A DNA stretch of 64,000 nucleotides, from NCBI GenBank assembly GCA_964017065.1, contig OZ024785.1:7811672-7875671 (forward strand), written 5' to 3'. The notes below the pieces were generated by a model. It was not told where the DNA came from, did not search any database, and worked only from the letters and a program-made list of their open reading frames with translations. The translations under genes and the position numbers were made by a program. Shown piece by piece: positions 24,246 to 37,239 of this stretch. This DNA is from Haliclona indistincta (taxonomy: Eukaryota > Porifera > Demospongiae > Haplosclerida > Chalinidae). Within the stretch, counting starts at the first letter, position 1. Every line of letters begins with the position of its first letter.

Positions 24246-27200
24246 AGTCTAAGCTGAGCAACAGCAGTTTAATTTAGAACACACGTTGTCGCTTCTTTCT
24301 CTATTAAATATACTACAGGGCGTGGTTTGAGTTGGTAATCACTATTAATTAGTATTATTATGAATGAAAATGCTACAGTTATCACAAGAGAGATACAGTA
24401 TCAACTGAGTATGTAACGATTTAGTCTATATTCCTTCATGCATGCATAATACCAACTTGTTATTTAGTGTGCATTGTCATGCAAAGTGTAGTTTTCACAG
24501 ACATCGATCTGATTCGAAGGAATCTAGTACCTGTTTCACACATCATCGCAATACACACACGATCACCAAAACTACAGTGCGAAAGAGATGTGACTAACTA
24601 CAAAACAACACAATGTACTAGGACAGCAGTTTCAAAACACATACATGCACATATAACATCACTTCCTACAGCATTGTACTATACAACAATTAAAACAACG
24701 TATACACATGCTTAGCAATGCATTTTCAGGTTATTCCTGCAAACTCATGCATGCAATACCCTTCTTACAGGCTTTCTACTATTTTAACCTCTCAACTCTC
24801 TATAATGGACGTATATTGCTTACAGTACGTACTATACCATGCACAATTCATTTTGCTAATTCTTCCCTACACTAGGGGATCAGAGACAATGTACTCAGCA
24901 CAATGACAGAAGCATAAAAAGTTTTAACACCTGAAGTGTACAGTTTTGGTGTCTTTTTTGGTTCTTGGTGCTTTCCCTACCAAGACACAACACTGACACT
25001 CCTAAATCTTGATTTCTACCACAAGGTTTATTGCACACAACAAACTATTTAGACATCCTGTTCTTCCTTTTTGGGGAGAAAGATCCCATGAATGAAACCA
25101 GTCAAAAGAAAACAATGGGAGGTGCTTAATAGGAACTATGGACAACCCCTTGAGCCAAAGATTGTTACAAGGTCATTACTTGCAACCACTTTGGGGAAAC
25201 ATTCTGGTCTCTTATGAATAAGTGTATACACAGCTGACTAATGATAACCATGCAAACAGCTAGGCTGTGACACCATCAAATGTAAGAGAAGTAGCTAGGC
25301 ATATTATGCAGCAAGCAATTGTCTTTGTGTTTATGTTTTGTGTGAGTCTTTAGAACAAGCATGCACCGGTATGCCCAGTTGTACAAAAGATCACTAAACT
25401 GGTTCAAATTTACATTCAAAAACAGTACAGCTGCACTAACAATCACATGCACACTGCATTCCTCAACAGTGGTATTTGAAGTATTTACAATTATATATCT
25501 GGTTGGAAGATATTTTGTTACTGAGTTATTTGCAGTTTGCAGGTATTGGCAATAATATGCAGTAATGTGCTGGTATGTAAACAATGGTATTAAAAATGGG
25601 GTCAATGAGGAAAGCGTGACATCAGAGCTTGTCTTGTATTGAGGTTGTCTTGTCTAGTCTAAAAGTTAATGATCATCTTGTACTTTGATATTGTCAGATG
25701 TGCCTGTGTGGGGACAGTACCAGTGGATTTTAGTTATTAGTTTGAGCATCACCAGGTCTCACCAGAACCCAAGATGATGAAAAGGTTCAAGTTGGTGGTT
25801 TACAGCTTATACAAACTATCAATTAGCAAAAGACAAATCTCCTCCACCAAGCTCCAGTATGCACTCAATAGTGAAGACATTGAAGCAGTTTCTCACATGA
25901 TTCCATCACCCATCAAGCACTGGCTGTCTAAACTGAGTGGTTACAATGATCACATGACTACCCACTGAAGACACTTTTTCTAATAATCACCAAAACCATA
26001 GATAATTCCAATTCACTTTCAAAGTGTGCACAGAAGCCTGTTACCAAGTGGACTCTTGGTGAAAAAACGTGCACAAGCACAAAAATTGATGCATGTAGTG
26101 AGTAGAAAGGGGAGAGGAGAGTGGGGGTAAAGTGTCCCATCTGTGCACCTAGACAGGCATGCATGTAGCAGGTAAAAGTACAAGACTTACTACTGAGAAC
26201 AGAAAGGGGATATCCTTGCTATTACTCATGATCATGGAACCATACAGCTAGTGTCTAAACTGTCATGATCAGCTGTTCAGCAGTTGCAGTGAATTCGAAA
26301 CACTTAAGGAAATCCTCAAATAAGCACAACTATGAAATTGATACAATGATGTATATGTTAAAAATTTCCACCTAGCACCACACCCATACCATACGGTATT
26401 ATTATAGGAAGTTTATGTTACAAAGTCATGGTGTAGCTGTGTTTAAAGGTAAGCAGGACATGCCCGGTAGTTAATGATGAACAAAGCACTGCCAACTTCA
26501 CAGCATATACATAAAGAATTTTGGCAGCAAAACAATTTTCCACTACAAACCAACAGTGTGTTAGCTATGAGAATAAATGAACAGTACTAAAACGAATGTT
26601 CAGTGAACATGTAACACTATGTACTGGTACAAAGAGTAGAGGAGACTACAAACATGTCCACTGTACTTTCACAGCTGAGTGTGCCAAGAAAAACTTCATA
26701 ATCCACTTGAAAGCTTAGCAAAGAGATTATTAGATGCTTCACTAGACCACGAACACACGGACACACAGACCACACATACAGGCACATCAACTGACTACAT
26801 CACTCAATTAGTACCACACTGACACGTGCGCGTGAACATCAATACCATCACATAATCATACAAGTGCTCCATTGACAGCTAAATAGCTAGCTATATGCAC
26901 TAGTTAGATAGCTAGCTGGTATTTGCTTTAATGTGCATTTAATTTTGCTGTTAACAGCAGACACCACACTTGCAGATATTTTAGGCAGTTAAAAGGGCGA
27001 GGATTAAAAATATTTATGCAAAATTCACATGCTAGAAAACTGGTAACTAGATCTAACCCAAATTAAGAATCTCTTCATCCATGCAAGGCTGGTTTGCACT
27101 TTAAATATATTCATAGCCATACAAAACTATGAATATCGTGTTTCCACCAGCAGGCAAAGGGTGGGGCTTGTGATCATTATCTATTGCCGCATATGGTCGA

Positions 27201-27246
27201 ATCGAACTTTTCCTGACCTCGGTCGTCGGCTAGAGTTTTGTGTACA
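24246..27246. other. 3-kb intergenic stretch between divergent genes
   Basis: It lies between the start of receptor B (minus) and the HS1BP3-like gene (plus), so it holds both promoters. Short open frames occur but none shows a domain or a coherent exon chain. The segment around 25.05-25.2 kb has coding-like composition broken by stops and may be a decayed insertion; I could not identify it. Confidence 0.5.
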
Positions 27247-28968
27247 ATGCCGCTGAACATCACTGTGACTAAGCGGTAAGTGTTCGTTTGAGAATTCGTC
27301 TAGAAAGTAATCTATACGCCGAACACCGCTAAAAACGTGCGCATTAATTAGAGTATATTGACAGTTTTTGCTTCCTTTTATTCAACGCAGGAAACTCAAC
27401 AATAGCACTGGCGTTGACATCAATGTACCTAGTTACAAAAAGGCCGACTCTCCTCGGAATGTCAAGGACTATCACGTGGTGGTGATCTCTAGATTGCCTC
27501 ACTTCAAACAGGCACACCACAGTGAGGAAGATGTCGTCCAGTTTATGGTGAGCAGCTGATGTAAAGGTCAAAGTATGTAAAAGAAAAACTAGTGTGGGTA
27601 GGTGCAATACTCCCCACATGAAGATGGAATGCACTCCTGGAATTAATTTCAAACTGAAATCAAAATGTGTCATGCAACAATTAACAACTGATAATAACAT
27701 TATTAAATGTGTCAGATATACTGTATTTCTCTACAGGTACCACGAGATTATGAAGCCTTCGAGACACTACAGAAGGAGCTTCTAGAGAACTTTACAGAGC
27801 TCAAGCTGCCTGCTCTTCCACGCAAATACCACATCTTCATGTCAGACTCAGACATCGAAGAGCGCCAAATCTCCTTTGACTGTCTCTTAATGCTGGTAGC
27901 TCGTTCACCAGATATGTGCACTTCAATTCCTGTCCTAAAGTTTCTCGGTGTGGACCTTATTGCCGATAAAAAATATCGCAAGAAAAGGCCGGAGTACCTC
28001 GAGACTCAAGCAGCGAAAAAAGAGCATGAAAAGAAACGACAGGAGAAGATTCTAGGAAAGAAAGAAGAAGAGGTGGAGGGATTGTTTAGCGAAGAGGGAA
28101 CTAGTGGAAGGAATGGAAAAGATGACAGTGATTCAGAGGATTTGTTTGGCAGTGACTTGTCAGAAGCTAAATCACAGGCTCAAGCAGGTCAGAATTATAT
28201 TGTAGCTGTGTGCAATGCTGCTTAGCCTAGCTATCAACTAGATACTGACACTTGGGTTGATAAAATTTTTTGTGAAAATTTTTTTAAATTTCTAATTGTG
28301 AAAATTTTTAGCAAATACCCGTCACCAAAATTGCACAAAAATAACCCCACAAGATTACTCTCTATACTGTATGTGCCCACTATAGCGTAGAGAATTTAAG
28401 AATGTAGATCTGACTCACTGTACGTATCGTAAGGCTAAATGTATGTTTTTGTTAAAATGTTCTTGGATTGTTGATTGATAACAGTTTATGAATTGTGGTT
28501 GCTTTGGTTTTCTTTAGAGGACAAGCCCTTGTTTGAAGACACTAGTAAAAGAGCTCGACCAAAGATATCGCTGCTTGATGAAGAAATCGAGCCAACAGTT
28601 CTGCTTGGAGAAGAAGACGAGAAAGAGAAGAAGTCTTCAGAGAGTGTGAAGCAAGAGAGATTGTTTGTAGACGAAGAGGATCACTCAGAACTGCTTGAGT
28701 AAGTCAGTTATTTTTGAATTTTTATTTTTACATGTTCTGCGCATGCAGTGTAGCAGACTCTATAGATGATATCTTAAGAATAGCTCCCGGCAAGAAGCCC
28801 AAAGCAAAGCCCTCGTCCTCCTCTCGTTCGACCGCTAAGCCGACAACATCATCACTGTTTGAAGATAAAGACAGTGGATCAGGTGCTGCTGCCATGGGCA
28901 CTGATGATATCATGAAGTACATTGCACAACAAAATCAAGCAGATGATGATGACTTGGACTTGTTTTGA
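27247..28968 (+). CDS. HS1BP3: HS1BP3-like PX-domain protein
   Basis: Exons 27247-27275, 27391-27547, 27737-28187, 28518-28698, 28749-28968; 1038 nt, 345 aa. The N-terminal 140 residues form a PX domain: a basic start, the RLPHFKxxxHxxEDVVQF stretch, then LPxLPRK and the SDIEER segment, all shared with vertebrate HS1-binding protein 3 (392 aa in human). PX domains bind phosphoinositides on endosomal membranes; human HS1BP3 binds phosphatidic acid and restrains autophagosome formation. The middle is acidic and low-complexity with repeated DLFGSDL / LFEDTS / LLDEEIEP segments. The C-terminus keeps the DDILxIAPxKKPKAKP and DDIMKYI motifs that vertebrate proteins also have. The start is the first ATG before the first donor. 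The ENKD1 gene follows 272 bases downstream on the same strand. Confidence 0.82.
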
Positions 28969-29065
28969 AAATTATGTTTTTATTTTATGTGTGGACCATG
29001 TGTACAGTCAGTAGACCTACTGTTCTGCTTAATATAGGGCGTGGTTAAGTAGGCGTGTCGTCAAT

Positions 29066-29071
29066 AATAAA
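29066..29071 (+). terminator. Poly(A) signal of HS1BP3-like gene
   Basis: AATAAA lies 98 bases after the stop codon at 28966-28968 and 170 bases before the ENKD1 start. The two genes are tightly packed head to tail. Confidence 0.5.
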
Positions 29072-29240
29072 TTTACACCCATGTTTTGAAGTTGGAGCTT
29101 CCATATCTCAAGCGTTCTCTCTGATCTCGAGGCATATCTGAACCAGTCACAGCATTGTTCTCTACGCCTTAAGTGGTCAGAGAGTTTCTAGATGCATGTC
29201 TACTTTTAAATTCTGTTCTTTGCCGTTTTCAGGTGTACAA

Positions 29241-31150
29241 ATGGCGTCCTACAGGCACTGTCCCATTCCCTCTGATCCTGGCTACGAGCACAAGGCCGGG
29301 TTTTCTTCCAGCCAAACGAACGAGTTGTCTCCGCTTTCACGGGTGCGCCCTGAGGCTGTGGAGATTGCTAGACTCGCCACAGCGGGCACCATTGCTAACC
29401 TGCTATCTAACAGCTGCAGTTTGCCGCCTTCCAGCAGCAGAAAACAAAGTAAAAAAACCTGAGAAATAGATTTTGAGCAACAATTCTTTTCTTTATTTTA
29501 GGAGCTCCTCCCAAAGACCATCTCAGAGCAAACTGGAAGAGAATCCAAGAGATTGCTTACCTTAGAAAGCAGAAGGAGCAGAACGAGGTGGTAACACCAG
29601 TACCACTTGCAGCCCACAACAAGCAGGACAGATACAGAAATGTGCCCTCGAGGGTAGAATGCTTCAGACGTGTATGTGCAAAATATATCATTTACACAAA
29701 TAATATCAGTGCTTTGCTTTGCATTCTACAGGGCCCACAATCTGTTGCTTCACAGCCATCATCTCTTCCAGAACACTCCATCCAACCATTAGTAGCGACT
29801 GCTACTAAACAGCTACCTCGTGGAGCAGAGAGACTGCAGCAGAGTCACTCTGTCTCACCTCAGGCTCAGAGTGAGCCAGTTATCGACGTCATTCAACCAA
29901 AGGTGATGGTGCTACTAGGCTTCTAAAGCAGGAGACTGTCACCTTCATGCACTAATGTGTTCAGTCTCTCTTTGTGTGGTGACTGACACATTGATGTATG
30001 ATGGTGACATTAGCTTTGCAAGAAGCCTGAACACAACTGTATATGATAAGAATAGTATTTCATCACTTGTTGTGTTTTTAGACGAGAAGAAATTTCATAG
30101 CAGAGAATGCTCACTGTGCTACTAATTCTCGATCAAAGAAGCCTCCGCGGTTAGAACAGCAGGAGAACGATTTGCAGAAGCAGGCAGCGAGATACGACAG
30201 CTACCAGCGTGGATCTGTACCAAAATAGTGAGTCACTTGAATTGTAGGTTTACCTTGTGTGTGTGTCTTCTCTGTCAGTTTGAGGGACAGGCAGGAACGA
30301 TGGAAGAAAGAGGAAGAAGAGAGAATAGCTAATCTTCCCGACCCTTCTATACCACCTGGTCACATCTTGATGGCGAGCAAAGACCAGCAGCACACACTGG
30401 AAATACTCGAGCAACGTAAGCAGAGAGAGAAACACAATCTTATCACATCACATTAAATTTTTGTTTCAAGAACTGCAATGCTTGAAACAAAAATTGTTTA
30501 GTGCCAGCGAATTAGCACATTGGAGCGAATTAGCACATTCGTGTATGAAGGTGATATGCTTCTCACTTAAGCATCTATGCTTCTCTATGCTTCACATTGC
30601 TTGTAGTGTTTATTTGAGCATAAAATTCAGTGTGAATGTTTTGACTAGCAATTTTATAGCTCAGCACCTCTCAATACTAAGCTATGGAAGGAATTACAAA
30701 CTTGCACTTTGATTCTAAATAATTATAACATTAATGGATTTTCAACAACTGGCAGATGGTTCAAAAGAATAAATAACAGCACTAAGGTGTAGGAAAAATA
30801 GATTATATATTGACAAAAAAGAAAATAAGATAAAAGCTATAGTTAACTAAAACGACAGAACCAGACAATCAAAAAAAAAAACCTACCTAGCTAACATCAA
30901 GAGTATTTACTATTTCTCCCTCTCTCTCTCCCTCCCTCCCTCCCTCCTCCCTCTCTCCTTTCTTCCCTTTCTCTCTCACTTCTTCTCTATAGATCAAAAG
31001 GAGTACACACGTCAGCTGCAGTCCTTGTCAATAACTAGTGATGCTCTGCTGGTCAGAAACCAACGAGCTGAGCTAGAGAGCAAGTTATCAGAACTGGAAG
31101 ACGCCATCAAGATATTCTCAAGACCTAAAGTGTTCATTAAAATGGACTAA
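29241..31150 (+). CDS. ENKD1: Enkurin domain-containing protein 1
   Basis: Exons 29241-29448, 29502-29671, 29732-29902, 30082-30227, 30279-30415, 30993-31150; 990 nt, 329 aa (human about 346). The C-terminal enkurin domain covers roughly 230-329, with DPSIPPGHILM, the LEILEQ segment and the near-invariant end AIKIFSRPKVFIKMD. Upstream, KDHLRANWKRIQEI and RDRQERWKKEEEERIANLPD match the ENKD1 pattern, and the N-terminal CPIPSDPGY resembles the vertebrate start. Family knowledge: ENKD1 is a microtubule-associated protein of centrosomes and cilia, which fits a ciliated animal. The ATG at 29241 was chosen because TTTTCAG just before it looks like the acceptor of a 5'UTR intron; an in-frame ATG at 29196 would add 15 residues. 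The last acceptor follows an 80-base pyrimidine tract. AATAAA is at 31427-31432. Confidence 0.85.
30456..30498. repeat. Perfect 15-bp stem-loop in ENKD1 intron
   Basis: AATTTTTGTTTCAAG, a 10-base loop, then CTTGAAACAAAAATT. It lies 40 bases inside the last ENKD1 intron. The function is unknown and chance or a tiny element remnant is possible. Confidence 0.5.
30911..30990 (+). repeat. CT-rich tract at the last ENKD1 acceptor
   Basis: About 80 bases of CTC/CCT repeats run up to the TATAG acceptor at 30992, so the microsatellite serves as the polypyrimidine tract. Confidence 0.8.
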
Positions 31151-31426
31151 CAGACTCGTTCCACACATCTTACATAACATCAAAATGCACTTTCCGATTA
31201 TATAATTTGACTTCATTTTCAACAATAATTTTTTTACGCATTGCGAAAAATCGTGTTAACCACTTATTAGAGCAGGGATTCATTTGATCCTGGCTAGACA
31301 CTCCAGCTAGGTAAAGCTTTGTCTTCAAAAAGGTGGAGTAAGCAAGCTACAATGTTCCAAGCCCAAGTCGTTGACTGCAGCTTAGCTGCCTATTGATAGC
31401 TCTAAGATTAGTAGCACCAATTATTC

Positions 31427-31432
31427 AATAAA
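31427..31432 (+). terminator. Poly(A) signal of ENKD1
   Basis: AATAAA about 277 bases after the ENKD1 stop codon, before the minisatellite begins. Confidence 0.4.
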
Positions 31433-31610
31433 GCACCAAAGGTGCAGATGCCTCGGTGCAGTAGCATGTATGCTAGCATGCAATTAGCAGATGCATATGA
31501 CAGCACGTATGCATGAATGCAGTAGATCCATGGAAGCATCAAAACAGTATCATAGAAGCGTGCAATGCAAGCTACAGTAGAAGTGACCAGCAGATCCATG
31601 GAACATGCAG

Positions 31611-32050
31611 GCAAGCAGCAGATCATAGCAACAGTGCTATGGAAGCACAGGCTAGTGGCAGCTATCCAGCAGCAGGCAAGCAGCAGATCATAGCAACACT
31701 GCTATCGAAGCGCAGGCTAGTGGCAGCTATTCAGCAGCAGCAGATCATAGCAACAGTGCTATGGAAGCGCAGGCTAGTGGCAGCTATCCAGTAGCAGCAG
31801 ATCATAGCAACAGTGCTATGGAAGTGCATGCTATTGACAGCTTATCCAGCAGCAGCAGCAGCAGATCATAGCAACAGTGCTATGGAAGCGCAGGCTAGTG
31901 GCAGCTGTTCAGCAGCAGCAGCAGCAGATCATAGCAACAGTGCTATGGAAGCACAGGCTAGTAGCAGCTATCCAGCAGCAGCAGCAGGCAAGCAGCATAT
32001 CATAGCAACAGTTCTATGGAAGCGCAGGCTAGTGGCAGCTATCCAGCAGC
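31611..32050. repeat. 57-66 bp minisatellite, about seven units
   Basis: Units carry AGATCATAGCAACAGTGCTATGGAAGCGCAGGCTAGTGGCAGC-type sequence and end in a variable number of CAG triplets, which explains the unit-length variation. Each unit holds the short hairpin CATAGCA-ACAG-TGCTATG. The first and last units are the most divergent. Open frames through it are by-products of the repeat. Confidence 0.85.
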
Positions 32051-32855
32051 TGTACAAGCTGTTGTACAAAAGTTGTATTGAAGCCAAACAGAATAATGTA
32101 GCTGGGCGTGACTGTAACTGCTCTGCTCGCTCCGGCTCACCTGTCGAGCAGCTAAGTGAACTCAACCACGCTTTCGCTCGCTAGTTTCACTGCTGCCAAT
32201 GGAGTCGCGCGAGCTGTACTATCACAGATCAAGCCTTCAAGTTGCACTGTAGCCATCTGTAGACAGTTTTGTCTATGAAGTAGGCCCGAGCGCTCAATAC
32301 GGCTGTTTAGGTTAGCAAATCACGCCATAACTTCAAAATAAAGGCTTTAATAGCAAATCTGTCAAATTTGATTTTCATAAACTATCGAGATCTATCTGTA
32401 TTGCAAGTTTCAGCGCTTAGTAGCAAGCGGTTGCTGAGATACGCATTGCGGACACACACACACACAAACGAACAGAGCTGTATGCCTCGTGGCTCCGCCC
32501 ACACCTCGGCATAATAATTTCTTCTTGTGTGTAACTCACTTGTTCACTTGACCCACACGTATGACTCTAAAAGAACAAAGACAGCTGCTCCAAGAGCTCC
32601 GTCAAACAAAGAATAAACAGAGCACTAACAGAGCCTAACTACACAAGTATGGCGCTTGTCTATATTCTGTACACAATGTTTGGTCTCTCAATTATAGATG
32701 CATGTCATCATTATAATAAAAATAATACAAACAGAGAGCTACACAAACTTAATTAGCAGATCAACAACACGGTCATTTTAGTTATAGAATTTATATTACA
32801 TAGCAGGTTACTCTGTGTCTATAATTCGCTGATTTTTGTGAGAACAAGCCTGAAT

Positions 32856-33000
32856 GGAGAAAGGGAGGGAGAGAGAGGGAAGGGAGGGAGAGAGAGGGAA
32901 GGGAGGGAGGGAGGGAGGGAGGGAGGGAGGGAGGGAGGGAGGGAAAGGGAGAGAGGGAGGGAGAGAGAGACGGAGAGAGAGAGAGAGGGAGGAAGAGAGG
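32856..33000. repeat. GGGA/GAGA purine microsatellite
   Basis: About 145 bases of almost pure purine on the plus strand, mainly GGGA and GAGAGA units. It lies 86 bases beyond the stop of the EGF transmembrane gene, which reads the other way. Confidence 0.9.
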
Positions 33001-33085
33001 TACAACAAAGTTTAAGACAATTCGGACATGTTACATTTACAGATCCCAAAATCTCAAAGTGCTAATCAGTCATGTGATGAATTGC

Positions 33086-35835
33086 TTACTCTTTCTTGAC
33101 GTCTCCGGGGTCCTTCTTTGCTGCACTGTAACCGATGGGCGCTGTTCTGTTGTAATGCACTAGCCAGATGCCGCCAACAATCACGATAATAACCACCACG
33201 AGCACCACAAACGCTATTAGCGATACTGTGTGTGAGTACAAAAGAGAAATGTGTGCAAATGAAAAAGAGCAGTAAAAACTTGTACTCCTAACAATTATTA
33301 TGTGATTCAAAAATGCAGTTTTTATTTTGTTTCTTGTGCTATCATGCTTACCAAATATAGCAAGGACTGCTTCAGTGGGCAGTGTGCCCTTGATGGTACA
33401 GCCATTGTCACTAGTCAGTCTGAAGGTTTCCTGACATCTCAAACATTTAGTAAGATCAGGACAATCCACACACCACGAATCAGAACAGTTACGAACTGTA
33501 AGAAAACAATCAAATGAATGAATGATCAACTAAACCGTAGGTTACAGTATTATTATTGTGCTACTATAGTCTAAATCTTTAGAGCACGTGTCAATAAAAT
33601 TGAGGACCAAGAGAGTAATAGATGCTAAGAAAATACTGGGTATGACTCAAGAGGGCGAGCACCTTCTAAATAAATCCCTGTAGGCATTAAACACAATCTT
33701 GGGCATGGTTTGTGTCTCTAAGATGTAAAATGCAGGTCAAAATTTACTTAATCACAGAAAATGTAGTGTTGTGAAGCGCTAATAAGACCATTGGCCGTGT
33801 GATGTAACTCACTACATATGAAGTCAGCTGTATCACCAATCTGGTCTTCATCAATCCTATACCGATCTGCAAAAATCACTCCAGGCTGCAGTTTACGATA
33901 GCCGTCAGCACATCGTACACAATTCGCACCTCGTCTGGACTCGAGATTCTCACAACTAGTGCAGTTGGGTATGTTACACTGATCGCATTTCTGACCACCC
34001 CATCGTGGGGGACAGTCACAACTGAAACTGCCGATAGTGTTAGCGCAAGGAGAACTATGTTCACACGGAGAATTATCACACTCGTTTACGTCTGCTTCAC
34101 AAGTACGTCCAGTATAGCTGCTCACACAGGCACAAGTGTAATCATTCACTTGATCAGTGCAAGTACCACCATTTCTACAAGGGTTAGGCGAGCATTCATT
34201 TATGTCAGTAGCACAGGTATCGCCAGTGTAACCCGGGACACAAGAGCATTGGAAGGCATTGATCCCATCAGTGCAACTACCACCATTGACACAAGGGTTG
34301 GGCATGCATTCATCTATGTTGATTTCACACAGACGTCCGGTGAATCCAGGAGAACAGGAACACGTGAAGTTGCCGATGGAGTTACTACACGATCCACCAT
34401 TTTCACAAGGCGACATGTCACATTCGTTGATGTCTTCAGAACACGTCAAGCCCTGGTATCCAGTGCCGGCACAATTACAGGAACACGCTCCTTCAAGTAC
34501 ACCACCATTCATGCAGGTGAGGTTACAGACTAGAGAATAAAGATAAAAAGAGTAAAAAACTATATCATACAACGAACAAGAATTTTGACCACAGAGTCTA
34601 ATATACCATGGGGATTGAGAGGCTATAAACACTGAGAGAGACGCACCCTTAGCATAGCTTGACTACCCACACAAACTTGTACTAACAACTACCGTAATAA
34701 AAAAATTTAACGTCTTGCTCATCGGCTGCATAGTCAAATTTATCATAACTATGTTACATCAAGTTCAATAATTAAAAAAAAACAAGTCTTAGTCTGGGCG
34801 ATGGTTATAATCAACAGCTCAAGTCAACAATCTCTGCTTGTATAAAGGCTTATGCAAGGATTTACAAATTTTGAAGGTCATACATGTATTATCCAATACA
34901 TAGGCACTAGCTGTCATGTACAGTTATCTCAGGATAACTGTACATGAAATGAACATGCATTGAACTAAAGCAACATACATCACGTACCACACGAGAAGTT
35001 GGTGTCAGCAGTGGCTACGAAGTGCTGAGGACAGGTCTGGCTGCAGGAGCGGTCGGGCAGAAACACTGAACAACATGTGGTGCCCTGTGAATTGCAGGCT
35101 CCTCTGCTTGAGTTGCTGCAGGCTTCAGAGCATTCTACAGGAGTCAATTGATGATATAGAAGTTGTACAAGTGTATTGTCAAGATGGAAACTAATGAGAG
35201 TCATGTGGGCTAGTTACAATGCTTTGAGGAACATAATAGTCCTCCTTCTTTGAGGGAGACTTACATGCAACAATACAAAATAGTGGATGACAGGCGTGAG
35301 TAAAAATAGAATTGATAAACAATGGATAATCAACGATCAATTTTAAGATGAGGATTGATGGTTTACCGATGCAGTTGGTGTCTGGGTCGTAAGTGCCTGC
35401 ACCAGGAGCAGCACTGGTCAAGCAAGCCGCACAATCATATCTTGTCGGTGTATTGAACAGTGACTCTGGCACATTAGGTTCTATATCACCGTTAGGTATG
35501 TATAGGTCGTCGCTACCACACTCTATTGTCAGGTGACCAGTCACGTTGGTCATGGACGACAAGTCTGTGTCGTATCGAACAACGACTGAAGCTTGTCGAT
35601 ACACGTCTTTTTCATTGACAGCTAGGCAGGTGACTTGCATGTCCAGGATGGTAACGACTTGAACTGACCCGCCTTCTCCTCCCGAGGACCTGATTGCTGA
35701 TAAGAGAGGAGTTCCGATGATACTGCTGGTTGGAAAAACACATTGAGTGACTTGTGACAGCACGCCATTGGAGAGCTGAAGGGCGGCAAACACTGCCGCC
35801 AAAAGTACATGTCTCAGTCCAGCCATGGGACGCAT
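33086..35835 (-). CDS. Four-EGF type I transmembrane protein with novel N-terminal domain
   Basis: Exons 35835-35367, 35134-34988, 34529-33813, 33495-33352, 33225-33086; 1617 nt, 538 aa. Residues 1-27 are a signal peptide. About 28-157 form a domain I do not recognise. Next comes a Cys-rich segment (about 158-205), one irregular EGF-like unit, then four calcium-binding EGF repeats with the D(I/V)(N/D)EC start, a further Cys-rich furin-like block (CNIPNCTSC..CVRCADGYRK and CVDCPDLTKCLRC), a TM helix (about 490-515) and a short basic/acidic tail. The first three EGFs keep the CxNGG[S/T]C site for protein O-fucosylation; the fourth has Pro at that place. The architecture recalls Notch-ligand-like or CRELD-like matrix receptors, but no specific orthologue is recognised. 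The start is the first ATG of the open exon; a second in-frame ATG is 9 bases on. Confidence 0.8.
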
Positions 35836-37239
35836 AGAGCTAAAACGAGGGAAGGGCGTGTGTAATAAACTCTTGGTTACAGTGACGCCTTACCTAAAGG
35901 ACAGGCCGTGTTCAGATCTGCACAGTTCTGACAGTTGGCTAGCCAGGGTTAATAACTTGGAGGTGTGCGTAATAGCTATTTAGCCTATTAATAGTAACTG
36001 AAGCGAATTCATAATTATCGACATACGGTATAATTTGACCTCTACACATACAGCATTGGTACATATGTGTGTAAACAACTCCATGCCAACTGGTGCTAAT
36101 AGTCTATGCTACAAAGTAGTTTCAACGCGAATTCCAAACTCTCTTCTCTCTTATTTCCTTTTTGACCTCTGCAACTATTGGGCGCAAGTACCGGACATCC
36201 TGTGTGTGAGAGAGATACCACATAATCACTGGCAAGGGAGTGACATACAGAAATAGGATACAGTTGGGAAATACTGCTAATCCACAAACTAAAAATAATG
36301 TGGAACTATTGAACCTTCTGTTGAACAAACAAACAAATGTTTGAATCATTCTTTGTGTATCAAAACACATCTTCATGACAAAAACTAAGTTTTATGACCT
36401 CACTACAGATTGAAAGTGGTTCTTCGTTATCACTTTATATAAGTAGCATTTTTAGCAATAGAGGGTGTGGCACAAATTTTCGAAAGGAGATAAAAACTTT
36501 GAATGCTTAGTTTACGAACGAATGTTCAAATATTGTCTCAGCCCTAGTAAAAACACATTCGTACCATAGCATAACCTGCTTATAGTGCTGTTTGTTGCCG
36601 TCATACGCCTGTTCAAAGTTCGCGTTCAGTACACAGGCCTGCAGTGCTATGAACAAGAACCTTCATAGACTTGTCTTGAAAGGTACTAACAAGGTTATGC
36701 TTGTTGGTGTCTCATATTGTGTTATGCTTGTTGGCGTCTCATATTGTACTGGGGTCATTGATGAGCTTAATATCACCTGAGGGCGTGACCTCACATACAG
36801 TAATACAGTTTAATCATTTCTGAACGAGGTGAGAGTTCACACCGAAGGTATGTCTAGTATCCAAAAGAAGACTCCATGAACGTTTTTGAAGAATTGGGAT
36901 TGCAAAACCAAAACCATTATTTCGAGCAGCAAGACGGTAAAAAGTTGTGATTTTTGATAACCAACTGGCTGACAACCTCAAACACTTGCCTCTCTAACCC
37001 AGTGTTGTGTTGTCTCACAATCATCCAACATAGGTCTAGCAAAACAACGCTACAGCACTATGCTTATGAACACCACTTCATGTTAGACTCAACCATCAGC
37101 AAGCAATGAACATGTCAATTGTCTTCAGACAACGACAGTTCTGTGCCTTATTTAGATAAGATAGATTTCTAGACAGAGCTGTGAGCATACTAGTCAATAC
37201 ATAACAACCCTTTGCCCCCTGTAAATTGTACACTATATA
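35836..37239. other. Intergenic between EGF gene and UQCRB
   Basis: No gene is seen. It contains a two-copy 27-bp repeat (around 36697-36750). The EGF gene promoter should lie at the left end and the UQCRB 3'UTR at the right end. Confidence 0.55.

Larger units (their letters stand above)
31151..33085. other. Intergenic, repeat-rich, between ENKD1 and EGF gene
   Basis: It holds the minisatellite, a dispersed-repeat fragment (about 32250-32510; shares a TGTATTGCAAG..TCAGCGCT block with 13910-13940 and a TGTATGCCTCGTGGCTCC block with 15970-15990) and a purine-rich GGGA microsatellite. The AGGTGCAGATGCCTCGGTGC block at 31440 recurs near 12630, so it is a second dispersed family. No gene was found. 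Confidence 0.6.

Noticed and set aside
25276..25605. 109-codon open frame upstream of the HS1BP3-like gene
   Set aside because: AT-rich, no domain, no neighbouring exons; composition matches intergenic DNA.
31611..32050. Regular repeats that might suggest a CRISPR-like array
   Set aside because: Contiguous minisatellite units with no unique spacers, in an animal genome.
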